This document shows, piece by piece, positions 23,412 through 31,323 of a stretch of DNA of 31,857 bases. The translations under genes were made by a program, and so were the position numbers. The stretch comes from Akkermansiaceae bacterium. GTDB taxonomy: Bacteria > Verrucomicrobiota > Verrucomicrobiia > Verrucomicrobiales > Akkermansiaceae. The stretch lies in the NCBI GenBank assembly GCA_029287105.1, contig JARFRT010000086.1:1-31857 (forward strand). Direction: 5' to 3'. Below the pieces are notes generated by a model. The model ran no database searches, had not been told where the DNA came from, and saw only the letters and a program-made list of their open reading frames with translations. Position 1 is the stretch's first letter, and the number at the start of each line of letters is the position of its first letter.

Positions 23412-24599
23412 TCAGGCGCCATAACGCGACCAGAACACATCGTTTCCAGCCAGCGATCCGACCAGGGAGTCCCAGCCGCTTGCCCCGACATCGACCCGCT
23501 TTTGCAAGTCGAAGAGAACTTTGAGCCGGATCATGTCCCGGCGGCTCTCCGGCAGCACTTCGAAGATCGCCCCGGCATGGGCGAGTCGGAAAAAGGCCGC
23601 AGCCAATGCAATGCATTGATCTGACGGGGCGTCGACGGTGGCCGTGCGAAAAGGTTCCAAATTCTTGGCGAGCAATCGGGATGACAGCTTAAACTCGACA
23701 CCGCCCTGTGTTTCGGAAACCAGAATGATACCGGCATCACGCATCACGGTTGCCAGCGCGGCCAGCAGTGGCTTGACCTCACCCTGCATGGCATCCAATG
23801 ATCCGGGCCAACCCGAACTCGATGGTTCGCCGCCCAGCCATTGGAAACATCCCAATTCCTCCGTCAGCGGCTCAAGCACATCCATCACGGGCACACTCTG
23901 GCTGTAGTCCAATGTCTGGCCACGTAATTTATCCTCGGTCAGACCCTCACGAATCGAACGAAGGAACACCAGGTGCCTGCGGTAAAGCTCCCGCCAGTTC
24001 AGCGTCGGATCAATCCCTAGCTCGTCCGTCTCACCTTCCACTCCGGCCTCGGCAAGCTCGACCAGTATCTTCAGCGCCTCACCCACATGCCTGAGCCCTT
24101 CATGACGAAAGACCGCGAGTGTGGCAATGGATAAAACCCGGTCCGACGAGGCGAGCATCTCCACACTTGAAAGCTTCTGGCGGAGTAGCGAATCCCTTTC
24201 TTTCTGGATCGCATACAAGTCAATGGCACGCATCAGGGCAACCTCCAGATCATTCACCTCCCAGGGTTTGGTGATATACTGGTACATCCCCCCCTTGTTA
24301 ACGGCATCGATGGCCGCGTCGATGTCCGAGTAGGCCGTCGACAGGATCCGGATGCAGGAAGGCTTCAGCTCCGTCACTTTTTCCAGCAACTGGGATCCGG
24401 TCATATTGGGCATCCTTTGGTCCGTCACCACCAGCGCAATATCGTCCATGTGCTCCCGGAAAACCTCCAGGGCCTGCACCCCGTCTTCAGCAAGCAGAAT
24501 GTTGAATTTATCCCCGAACAAGCGGGCGAAGTACTTCCGGGTTTTCTCCTCGTCATCAACAAAAAGCACGAGATGCTCGCTATGGTTGTTTTCGCTCAT
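23412..24599 (-). CDS. PhcQ-like response regulator
   Basis: A 395-residue protein. The receiver domain (about 9-128) has the acidic pair D15/D16, phosphoacceptor D60 in V-V-T-D-Q-R-M-P, T88 in I-L-S-T-A-Y-S, and K111 in Y-I-T-K-P-W, so it should be phosphorylatable. D-D-E-E-K-T-R-K-Y-F and the T-A-Y-S-D-I-D-A-A-I-D-A-V-N block resemble, from memory, proteins annotated as probable response regulator PhcQ. A helical segment (about 129-160) leads to about 235 residues I do not recognise. No DNA-binding motif, HD-GYP or GGDEF is seen, so output is probably by protein contact. It follows the hybrid kinase after 68 bp and precedes the FadL-like gene by 35 bp. A 14-bp palindrome lies just before its ATG. 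Confidence 0.75.
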   Translation of the reverse strand: MSENNHSEHLVLFVDDEEKTRKYFARLFGDKFNILLAEDGVQALEVFREHMDDIALVVTDQRMPNMTGSQLLEKVTELKPSCIRILSTAYSDIDAAIDAVNKGGMYQYITKPWEVNDLEVALMRAIDLYAIQKERDSLLRQKLSSVEMLASSDRVLSIATLAVFRHEGLRHVGEALKILVELAEAGVEGETDELGIDPTLNWRELYRRHLVFLRSIREGLTEDKLRGQTLDYSQSVPVMDVLEPLTEELGCFQWLGGEPSSSGWPGSLDAMQGEVKPLLAALATVMRDAGIILVSETQGGVEFKLSSRLLAKNLEPFRTATVDAPSDQCIALAAAFFRLAHAGAIFEVLPESRRDMIRLKVLFDLQKRVDVGASGWDSLVGSLAGNDVFWSRYGA

Positions 24600-24603
24600 A
24601 TTG

Positions 24604-24617
24604 TTCTATTAATAGAA
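24604..24617. promoter_or_regulatory. 14-bp perfect palindrome before the receiver gene
   Basis: TTCTATTAATAGAA is a perfect inverted repeat centred 12 bp upstream of the ATG of the response regulator, in the 68-bp gap after the kinase gene. Flanking CATATT and AATATG extend the symmetry imperfectly. It could be an operator for an internal promoter or a weak hairpin affecting initiation. The gap is markedly A+T-rich compared with its surroundings. Confidence 0.5.
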
Positions 24618-24667
24618 TATGTCGAAATCCGGCAAATAAATCAAGAAAAATTGAAATCTAACTTATA

Positions 24668-27313
24668 TTAACTATTTGACAACAACGCTTTTTGAGCATC
24701 TTCGGCCAAGAAATGGAGCAGGAATTCCGTGTAGACACCGAGTTCTGACGCGACACTCGCCTCGGCATTGTGTTGCCTTAGAATCCTGTGGCAAATACTC
24801 AACCCAAGGCCCATGCCCTCCCCGACATCATTTTTGGTGAAAAACGGTTCGAAAATATGGTTCACATCATCGGGATCGATGCCGCAGCCATTGTCGCGGA
24901 CTGTGATGACTGTACCTCCGTCCGATCGTTTCCTTGCCCGTATTCTGATCTCGCCACGCACAAGACTGTCAGCTTTGACTTCGATGGCCCGTACTGAGTT
25001 GCTCAGCAAATTAACAAACAACTGGCACAACTGCCCCTCGTTGCCATGAATGACCAGTTGTTCGTTCAAATCCACCTCGAAGTCGATCCCGGAAAGGGAG
25101 GAGCTACACAGCCTGCGTGCACTTTCAATGACCTCTTCCAAAGCCAGCTCCGTCATCAACGTCGTATCTCCTCGCGTGAAAGCTCTCAAATCCGTCACAA
25201 TGCCGATGACACGCTGCACCCCCTCTTGCGCATCACTCAGCACATCGATAAAGTCTTCACGTTCCTTCTCATTGATACTGGATTGGAAGGTTTTTAATGC
25301 ATGCAGTGCCGTTTTGGTGTAGTTCAACGGGTTGTTCACCTCGTGTACAATGCCTGCGCTCATCCGCCCCAATGACGACAGTTTCTCGGCCTGGACCAAC
25401 AAGCTCCCCTGCTCCTTGAGCTGACCATAAGCAGCTTCCAACTGCACATTGTTCTCGCCGAGCTTCACTTCAAACGCACTACTGGTCAACAGGTTTTCAG
25501 CTCTCACACCGAGCTCAACAGTTGAAAACGGCTTGGAAATAAAATCGTTCACCCCAGCCTCTAGCGCCTCTAACCGGGGTGCCTCGCTGGCCTGCGCCGT
25601 GATTAAGATGATCGGGATACGAGCCAGATTCGCGCTTTCCCTTATCTTACGTGTGACTTCGATGCCGTCCATTTCCGGCATCATCAAATCAAGGATAATC
25701 AAATCGGGTTGAGTCGACTGTGCCAGCTTCCAGGCAGCCCCGCCATCCGCCGCCTGCACCACCTCGTAGTCCGTCAACTGGCGCACAATGAACTTCCTCA
25801 TCGCCGCTTCATCATCTGCCACCAAAACACGCTTTTTCCCACCCTCGGGCCGGTCGATTCCCTGCTCTTCAACAAGGCTCCCCCCCTCGGCTCCTTCATG
25901 GCCGTCACTGCTCATACCCGGATCATCCGCGCCCAACCGCGCCTGCTCGTTGAAACGCTCCAGAACATCAATCGCCACCGCTTTGCCGTCATGAATTTCA
26001 TTCCCTTCAAGAGGTTCGGGTGCCGGAATCTGCACGCGGAATGTCGTGCCCTTTCCGAGTTCCGACTCCACACTGACCTTGCCGTCCATGCTTTCCGTCA
26101 AACTCTTCACCAGCGACAAGCCGATGCCAGCACCACGATGCTTTCTCCTTGCCGACATGTCTGCCTGCCAGAACCGGACAAACACGTTGCTTACATCCTC
26201 CTCACTCATGCCCTCACCGGTATCTGTCACGGTCAGCATTAAATCCTCGCCTACCCTATCCGCTGACAATACAATCGACCCCCCCGTTGGAGTGAATTTC
26301 ACAGCGTTGACGGCGAGGTTAAGTATGATTTTCTCAAGCCGGTCACGGTCCAACCAAACGTTTTCCCTTTTCGAATCCCCGCAGTGACATGAGAGATCAA
26401 CTCCCTTGAGCGTCGCCACCTGCCTGAGGTTGGAGGCAAGGCCATTGATAAAATCAGACACATTGACAACCTCGGGACGAGGAGGAGATTCACCGCTGTC
26501 CAGTTTGACCAGATCCAGGATGTCATTAATCAGCCGCAAGAGGCGATAGCCATTTTCCTTGATGGTATCCAAGTGCTCTTCCAGGATCGGGTCCCCATGA
26601 ATCTTTTTATTGGCACGCAAATTCTCGGCGGGCCCTAGAATCAGAGTAAGAGGAGTTCTCAGTTCATGGCTCAAGTTGGCAAAAAACCGTGATTTCGTTT
26701 CATCGATGGATTTCAACTTTTGATTGGTCTCTTCGAGACGCGTTTTAAGCACAAACTCACGAAAACGACTGGTCGAATAAAAATAGGTAGCCAGAACCGC
26801 GATGGCCCCTGTGACAAAGACAAAGTAGGAAGGAATGAATCCTTCCTGATAAGAGACCCCGGAGCGCCCCATCACAAACACAAAACTCACAAAGCAAAGG
26901 GCGACGTTAAGAATAGCGTCTCTCACCCTCCAACAGAGCAATAAGGCTGCCCCCACCAGAACGAGATTGATTCCGCCGTAATAGGAACTGTGTGCATCAT
27001 GAGCCTCGATGATCATCATCTCTATGGAAACCACCGGAATGAGCACCAATACGTGCGTCAATATTCGCGCAAGCCGGCTCCGCTTCACATACAACACGAT
27101 CCAGCCACCCATGAGCAAAAGAGCTGCTGCCAAGCAGCGAATACTCAAGAACCGGGATACCAAGTCAGGATAGACCACGGCATCCAACAAACTGCCAACC
27201 AGCATGAATATGGCAGCAAACAACGCGGCCTTCATGCAGTTTTCCCTACGTAGCTGCGACTCGGATTGATTGAACAGCTCCAGCAGCCGGTTGTCACCTT
27301 CCATCATCACCAT
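24668..27313 (-). CDS. Hybrid histidine kinase with two kinase modules (PhcS-PhcR-like fusion)
   Basis: An 881-residue inner-membrane protein. Residues about 28-180 hold six hydrophobic segments with S-S-Y-Y-G-G-I-N-L-V-L-V-G in the middle. A first kinase core has the H-box F-A-N-L-S-H-E-L-R-T (H216) and N-box A-V-N-A-V-K (N336). A receiver domain follows with D500/D501, phosphoacceptor D542, T572 and K594. A second, different kinase core has A-G-I-V-H-E-V-N-N-P-L (H657), N-box N772 and D-N-G-C-G-I-D. The first half corresponds to a PhcS-like sensor (6TM-HK) and the second to PhcR, a receiver joined to a kinase. Its ATG shares one base with the stop of the methyltransferase gene (TAATG), which implies translational coupling. 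It most likely senses a hydrophobic signal and passes phosphate to the downstream receiver. ATG 27307 or 27304 are alternative starts. Confidence 0.9.
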   Translation of the reverse strand: MVMMEGDNRLLELFNQSESQLRRENCMKAALFAAIFMLVGSLLDAVVYPDLVSRFLSIRCLAAALLLMGGWIVLYVKRSRLARILTHVLVLIPVVSIEMMIIEAHDAHSSYYGGINLVLVGAALLLCWRVRDAILNVALCFVSFVFVMGRSGVSYQEGFIPSYFVFVTGAIAVLATYFYSTSRFREFVLKTRLEETNQKLKSIDETKSRFFANLSHELRTPLTLILGPAENLRANKKIHGDPILEEHLDTIKENGYRLLRLINDILDLVKLDSGESPPRPEVVNVSDFINGLASNLRQVATLKGVDLSCHCGDSKRENVWLDRDRLEKIILNLAVNAVKFTPTGGSIVLSADRVGEDLMLTVTDTGEGMSEEDVSNVFVRFWQADMSARRKHRGAGIGLSLVKSLTESMDGKVSVESELGKGTTFRVQIPAPEPLEGNEIHDGKAVAIDVLERFNEQARLGADDPGMSSDGHEGAEGGSLVEEQGIDRPEGGKKRVLVADDEAAMRKFIVRQLTDYEVVQAADGGAAWKLAQSTQPDLIILDLMMPEMDGIEVTRKIRESANLARIPIILITAQASEAPRLEALEAGVNDFISKPFSTVELGVRAENLLTSSAFEVKLGENNVQLEAAYGQLKEQGSLLVQAEKLSSLGRMSAGIVHEVNNPLNYTKTALHALKTFQSSINEKEREDFIDVLSDAQEGVQRVIGIVTDLRAFTRGDTTLMTELALEEVIESARRLCSSSLSGIDFEVDLNEQLVIHGNEGQLCQLFVNLLSNSVRAIEVKADSLVRGEIRIRARKRSDGGTVITVRDNGCGIDPDDVNHIFEPFFTKNDVGEGMGLGLSICHRILRQHNAEASVASELGVYTEFLLHFLAEDAQKALLSNS

Positions 27314-28755
27314 TAAAGTTGGGCAAATTTCTGAATCGGCACTTTCCGCAGCTCAAGGAAGAAATTGACGCCTGTTTCGTCACGTTTAAGATCAGACTGC
27401 AGCACCGTCCCATCGAGCGGGATGAGGTCGAGCATCTCCCAGTCGCTCCGATAAACCAGATTCCACTCCAGCACGTACTCCATACACCCACGCCACGGGT
27501 TTGTGGATGCGACATTGGTTACCACCGCCAACCCATTGGGCACGAGCAATTTGGAAAAAAGCCCGACCAGCCGCTTGCATACTTTCTGCGAGAGGTAGTC
27601 GAACAAACCTGCGCAATAGACCACATCAAAGGATTCCCACTCCATATCCACATCCCCCCGGCTCGCCTGCTTTAACAACTGGTGTACTGATCTCTCGATC
27701 AGTCGGACCCGCGTTTGTTTGCCCCGTTTGGATCGGATATCATCGAGGACACCGCCCGTGTAAGCCAAGGTTTCCGCATTAAAATCCAGCAGCGTCAGCT
27801 CACACTGGTCACTGATCTCGTTCTGTTCGAGGAACCGTTGCACCTCCACCGCCGGCCCGCAGCCCAAGTTGAGTATTTTGATTTTCCGCCCTTCCTCGGC
27901 ACAACGTTGAGTCTCTTCAAGAAGCATCCTGTGGAGATAATTGATCCGATTACGGTGTGCCACCACCGGATCAATGCTCATGAAAATACGATTCAGCATT
28001 TTTGCGTAGAGCGAACTCCCCTCATAAGGATTCCCTAACATCATGTTGACCATTTCATAATCCCCTGCGTAGCCCAGTGGTTTTGAAAAAGCGCGGTAAG
28101 CAAACGGAGCACATAGCAACAACGGATGAAACTGCCTTCTCACGTAATACTTATGGGCCGGTTGCTCAATATCAGAAATCCCGCGGGATGATGCTTCAAA
28201 ACTCGCCATGTGAGGTGAGAGTTCATCAAGCATTCGTTGGTCAATTTGAGAAATAACCTCTGATTCAACAACAGACACGTCGTTTGTATCCGACGTTCGT
28301 ATACCCAGATCGATCTGATCCAGCCAGCGCTTCATTCCCAGCATCATGTTCTGCATGTCAGCTACCACGAGCTTGAACTCGGGATGAACCTCATGCGCAC
28401 GTTTCCAGTCATGGACAAATTCATCAAACTGCTTGACGAGCCCGCCGTCTACTGACTGTCCGGAAAGCAATTCAACCTCTTTCCAACCCTGACCGAGGGT
28501 TGCCTCACAAACAAGCAACACACCCGTGTTGACAATATTTGAAACCACCGCCTTCCCTTCGTAAACCAGACGGCCATTGAGGCGGATATTAAAATCGCGT
28601 AAGACCTCGGACAGCTGGACCACACTGTAGGGATTATAGATCTCAAAGGAGACTGTGTAGCGCCGCATCCGCAGAATGTTCGCGCTCAGCCCAAAACCCT
28701 GACTATTGCTGAACTTGACATTGTTATTGGTAGAAACCGTCGTTGTTGTTGACAT
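27313..28755 (-). CDS. PilZ-like plus SAM-dependent methyltransferase (PhcB-like autoinducer synthase candidate)
   Basis: A 480-residue cytoplasmic protein. The N-terminal part (about 25-95) is PilZ-like: R-M-R-R-Y-T-V-S-F-E-I-Y-N-P-Y-S (29-44) and G-K-A-V-V-S-N-I-V-N-T-G (68-79). A helical middle section follows (about 105-290), with F-S-K-P-L-G-Y-A-G-D-Y-E. The C-terminal part is a class I methyltransferase with motif I L-N-L-G-C-G-P-A-V-E (295-304), acidic motif L-L-D-F-N (322-326) and D-V-V-Y-C-A-G-L-F-D-Y-L (387-398). The whole layout fits, from memory, proteins annotated as 3-hydroxypalmitic acid methyl ester biosynthesis protein (PhcB). It is the first gene of the operon and overlaps the kinase by one base. 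Inference: it makes a methylated lipid signal. The substrate cannot be read from the sequence. Confidence 0.8.
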   Translation of the reverse strand: MSTTTTVSTNNNVKFSNSQGFGLSANILRMRRYTVSFEIYNPYSVVQLSEVLRDFNIRLNGRLVYEGKAVVSNIVNTGVLLVCEATLGQGWKEVELLSGQSVDGGLVKQFDEFVHDWKRAHEVHPEFKLVVADMQNMMLGMKRWLDQIDLGIRTSDTNDVSVVESEVISQIDQRMLDELSPHMASFEASSRGISDIEQPAHKYYVRRQFHPLLLCAPFAYRAFSKPLGYAGDYEMVNMMLGNPYEGSSLYAKMLNRIFMSIDPVVAHRNRINYLHRMLLEETQRCAEEGRKIKILNLGCGPAVEVQRFLEQNEISDQCELTLLDFNAETLAYTGGVLDDIRSKRGKQTRVRLIERSVHQLLKQASRGDVDMEWESFDVVYCAGLFDYLSQKVCKRLVGLFSKLLVPNGLAVVTNVASTNPWRGCMEYVLEWNLVYRSDWEMLDLIPLDGTVLQSDLKRDETGVNFFLELRKVPIQKFAQL

Positions 28756-28964
28756 AGTTCGATAAGGGGAGCCAAGTTAATTACCCGATTATTACTCTGC
28801 GATACCACAGCCAAGCCATGCACTTAAGGAAGCAATCTTCTTGAATTGCCTCTTCTATGTCATAAAAATATCAACTATTACAGAAAAATTAATCTAACAT
28901 TAAAAAACATCGTGCCAATCCGCCGTTCTTGGGATAGGCTCGACCCCGTTCCAGTCCACTAAAG
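28756..28964. other. A+T-rich divergent intergenic region, phc-like operon / AraC-type gene
   Basis: This 209-bp stretch lies between the methyltransferase ATG (minus) and the AraC-type ATG (plus) and must hold both promoters. The section about 28850-28912 is strongly A+T-rich against a G+C-rich background. A TTGATA hexamer on the minus strand is a possible -35 element, but I see no convincing -10 at the right distance and no clear inverted repeat beyond the short GAAG-CAAT-CTTC. Confidence 0.5.
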
Positions 28965-29327
28965 ATGAGCAGACCAGCCACACCCACCCCTTTTTTTCGT
29001 AAGGGAGACCGCGTCTATGACAAATCGGGGGTCGATCTGCTGCAGCTTGCCGAGCAGAATAATTTCAATGTCAAAAAGGTGGCGGAGATCCTCGGATTCA
29101 CGGTGATCCAGCTCCAGCGGCACGTCGAGGCGGCGATTGGCCTCAAGCCCAAGGATCTCTTCTGCAACCACCGTGCGCTGCTGGCCAAACGTATGATCAC
29201 CGAGGGAACCAGCCTGCACGATATCAGCGACAAGCTTGGCTACCTCTACTACAGCCACTTCTGCACCGATATTAAGAAGTTTTACGGTATCTCACCGAAG
29301 CAGTTGGAGAAAAAGCTGCGTCCCTAG
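28965..29327 (+). CDS. Stand-alone AraC-type DNA-binding protein
   Basis: A 120-residue protein that is little more than the AraC/XylS DNA-binding domain. Two helix-turn-helix units are visible: the first around V-K-K-V-A-E-I-L-G-F-T-V-I-Q-L-Q-R-H (36-53), the second around L-H-D-I-S-D-K-L-G-Y-L-Y-Y-S-H-F (85-100), ended by K-K-F-Y-G-I-S-P-K-Q-L (about 104-114). There is no ligand-binding or receiver domain. The first unit lacks the usual S-x-x-x-L-x-R-x-F pattern, having L-Q-R-H-V instead. It is divergent from the phc-like operon, so it may regulate it or act as its output. That link is positional only. Confidence 0.8.
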   Translation: MSRPATPTPFFRKGDRVYDKSGVDLLQLAEQNNFNVKKVAEILGFTVIQLQRHVEAAIGLKPKDLFCNHRALLAKRMITEGTSLHDISDKLGYLYYSHFCTDIKKFYGISPKQLEKKLRP

Positions 29328-29525
29328 GATTTTGTCATCCCTAAAATGGCGGATGATGACGCTGGAGCTTTTTTGTGATGGCAAGATGGATTCTTGCGTG
29401 CATGGCGATGCTCAAAAGAATGGCAACACAGCCATCGCTAAAAGAAACAAGCCGGCACGCGCAATGGCGTCCGCCATGCCCTCATCATCGGCTACCAGCG
29501 AACGGCTACCTATTCTGCTTCCGCG
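29328..29525. other. Intergenic region between AraC-type gene and antiporter
   Basis: This lies between the 3' ends of two convergent genes. A TCATCC / GGATGA inverted repeat (about 29333-29356) followed after some 12 bases by a T-run (about 29370) could serve as a terminator, but the spacing is loose. Nothing else was recognised. Confidence 0.35.
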
Positions 29526-30563
29526 TCATCGCTGCAGGACAACCACGAGCGTGGCATAGCCAAAGGCAATCGCGGCAAGCATCCCCCCCTCCTTTCGGCT
29601 CAGGCTCATCCTTGACCACATCAGGGGGATCATCAGGATCGTCAGCCCTAGCATCACCCCCAGATCCAGCCAGGTGATTTTACCCGCATCGAGAGGTTTC
29701 ACCCCCGCGGTCACCCCCATCACGGCAAGCAGGTTGAAAATACAGGATCCTATCGCGTTACCCGTGATGATATCACCCTGCCGCTTCAACGATGCCACGA
29801 TGGACGTCGCCAACTCGGGCAAGGATGTACCCAATGCAAAAAGTGTCAGGGAAATAATCACATCGGGCACACCGAACCATTGCGCTACTTTCTCGCCGTG
29901 ATCCACCAACCAGTCGGCCCCGGTCACGAGCGCCACCATACCGACGAGAATCAGCCCGATATCCACCAGCACCCTGCCGCCGCCTTTTTTGGCCTGCTCG
30001 ATCTCCTCCTCCGAAAACTCCTCGAACTCCCTGGTGTAGCGGGCCTGTTTGGATAGCCTGACATTGGCAATGATGTAGCCAAGAATGCCGACAGCCAGCA
30101 CGCCCCCCTCCCATCGGGCAAGGGACATATCGCGCATCATCCAGACAAAGACCAACGAACTGACCAGCAAGATCGGCAACTCCCGATGAATCAACTGGGC
30201 ATGGATCGCCACCGGCCGGATCAGCGCCGCCACCCCAAGGATGAGAGCGAGGTTGAAGATATTGGAACCCACGATGTTTCCCAGCGCCATATCAGGGCTG
30301 GCAGCACTGGGCTCCATGGAAAAACCAAACCACCCGGCGGGTGCCGCGATCACCTCGGGCGAGTTTGCCTTCAGACACACCAGCAACTCCGGCATGCTGG
30401 TCCCGAACGCCACCACGGTCAGACCCACGACCAAGGGGGAAATACCCAGTCTCAACGCAATTTCAGACGCGCCCTTCACCAGCCATTCGGCGCCAAAGTA
30501 GAGCAGCACGAGACCACCGGTCAGCCATAGAAAATGTATTGTCAGATCCACGCCCAAGAACAT
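29526..30563 (-). CDS. Calcium/sodium antiporter (CaCA family, YrbG-like)
   Basis: A 345-residue inner-membrane protein, start taken at ATG 30563 because the first membrane segment follows shortly; an earlier in-frame start (30629) would add a basic leader. The two alpha-repeats of the family are clear: V-A-F-G-T-S-M-P-E-L (about 51-60) with G-N-I-V-G-S-N-I-F-N (95-104), and A-L-G-T-S-L-P-E-L (243-251) with G-N-A-I-G-S-C-I-F-N (268-277). The conserved Glu of both G-T-S-x-P-E motifs is present. The usual acidic cytoplasmic loop lies between repeats (E-F-E-E-F-S-E-E-E-I-E). It exchanges Na+ for Ca2+ or a similar cation. Confidence 0.93.
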   Translation of the reverse strand: MFLGVDLTIHFLWLTGGLVLLYFGAEWLVKGASEIALRLGISPLVVGLTVVAFGTSMPELLVCLKANSPEVIAAPAGWFGFSMEPSAASPDMALGNIVGSNIFNLALILGVAALIRPVAIHAQLIHRELPILLVSSLVFVWMMRDMSLARWEGGVLAVGILGYIIANVRLSKQARYTREFEEFSEEEIEQAKKGGGRVLVDIGLILVGMVALVTGADWLVDHGEKVAQWFGVPDVIISLTLFALGTSLPELATSIVASLKRQGDIITGNAIGSCIFNLLAVMGVTAGVKPLDAGKITWLDLGVMLGLTILMIPLMWSRMSLSRKEGGMLAAIAFGYATLVVVLQR

Positions 30564-30676
30564 GCACACGCTTCGCAACGAAGCAATCTTCAAACTTCTC
30601 AGAAAAAACTGTTCGGTGCGGCCGGTCAAGCCGCTACCCGGCCTGCCTGTGCCACCGTCGCCTTGGGGTTGAGCCG

Positions 30677-31312
30677 CTAGTTGAGAACAACCAGCGCGCC
30701 AGCCACCCCTAGCAAAACAACACCAAATGCAAGATCAAGCCAGTGCGCCATCTTCAGATAGCCCGTCCTGACTGCGGCTGCTTGCAACAGAAACACCCAC
30801 AGGCACCAAAGAATCACCCCCTCGAGCACGATCGTGACCCAGAGTATGACCGGCCATCCGGCCGGCGATGTCTGGAGGGAAAGAAAAGGGGCCGTCACCC
30901 CCGCCAAGAAAACGGCCACCTTCGGGTTCAGCAGATTGCATAACAAGCCGCGCCTCCAGTGAACGGCATCCCCCTGCTTCGCCGGCTTTTCCTGACCCGT
31001 CACATTGAGACGGCGGGATTGCAGGCCACTGCGAATCAGCTGAAATGCCAACCAGCTGAGATAGGTCGCCGCCGCCCATCTCAGCGCGACGACGAACCCG
31101 CCGCCTCTGGATAGAACTGTGCTGACGCCCGTCACGGCGACAGCGGCATGGCAGGCCAGGCCACAGGCAATGCCGACCGCCGTCCAGCACCCCGACCGCC
31201 ATCCGGCAGCGAGCGCTGTCCGCGTGATCAGCACCATGTCCGGCCCGGGGCTGAACTGCCCAAGCGCCATGATTGCGGCAAAAACCATCCACTCACCTAT
31301 CCATCCGGGCAT
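30677..31312 (-). CDS. LysE/RhtB-family amino-acid exporter
   Basis: A 211-residue inner-membrane protein with about six membrane segments. The start is taken at ATG 31312, since M-P-G-W-I-G-E-W leads straight into the first membrane helix. The family motif G-Q-F-S-P-G-P-D-M-V-L-I-T-R (about 18-31) is intact, as is L-L-C-N-L-L-N-P-K-V-A-V-F in the middle. LysE/RhtB proteins export amino acids such as lysine, threonine or homoserine lactone precursors; the substrate cannot be told here. The upstream gene on this strand ends 11 bp before its start, so the two may be co-transcribed. Confidence 0.9.
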   Translation of the reverse strand: MPGWIGEWMVFAAIMALGQFSPGPDMVLITRTALAAGWRSGCWTAVGIACGLACHAAVAVTGVSTVLSRGGGFVVALRWAAATYLSWLAFQLIRSGLQSRRLNVTGQEKPAKQGDAVHWRRGLLCNLLNPKVAVFLAGVTAPFLSLQTSPAGWPVILWVTIVLEGVILWCLWVFLLQAAAVRTGYLKMAHWLDLAFGVVLLGVAGALVVLN

Positions 31313-31323
31313 CTCGGTAATGA

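Noticed and set aside
23377..23616. N-terminal extension of the FadL-like protein
   Set aside because: It would overlap the end of the receiver gene and place the signal peptide in the interior; ATG 23376 gives a normal outer-membrane protein start.
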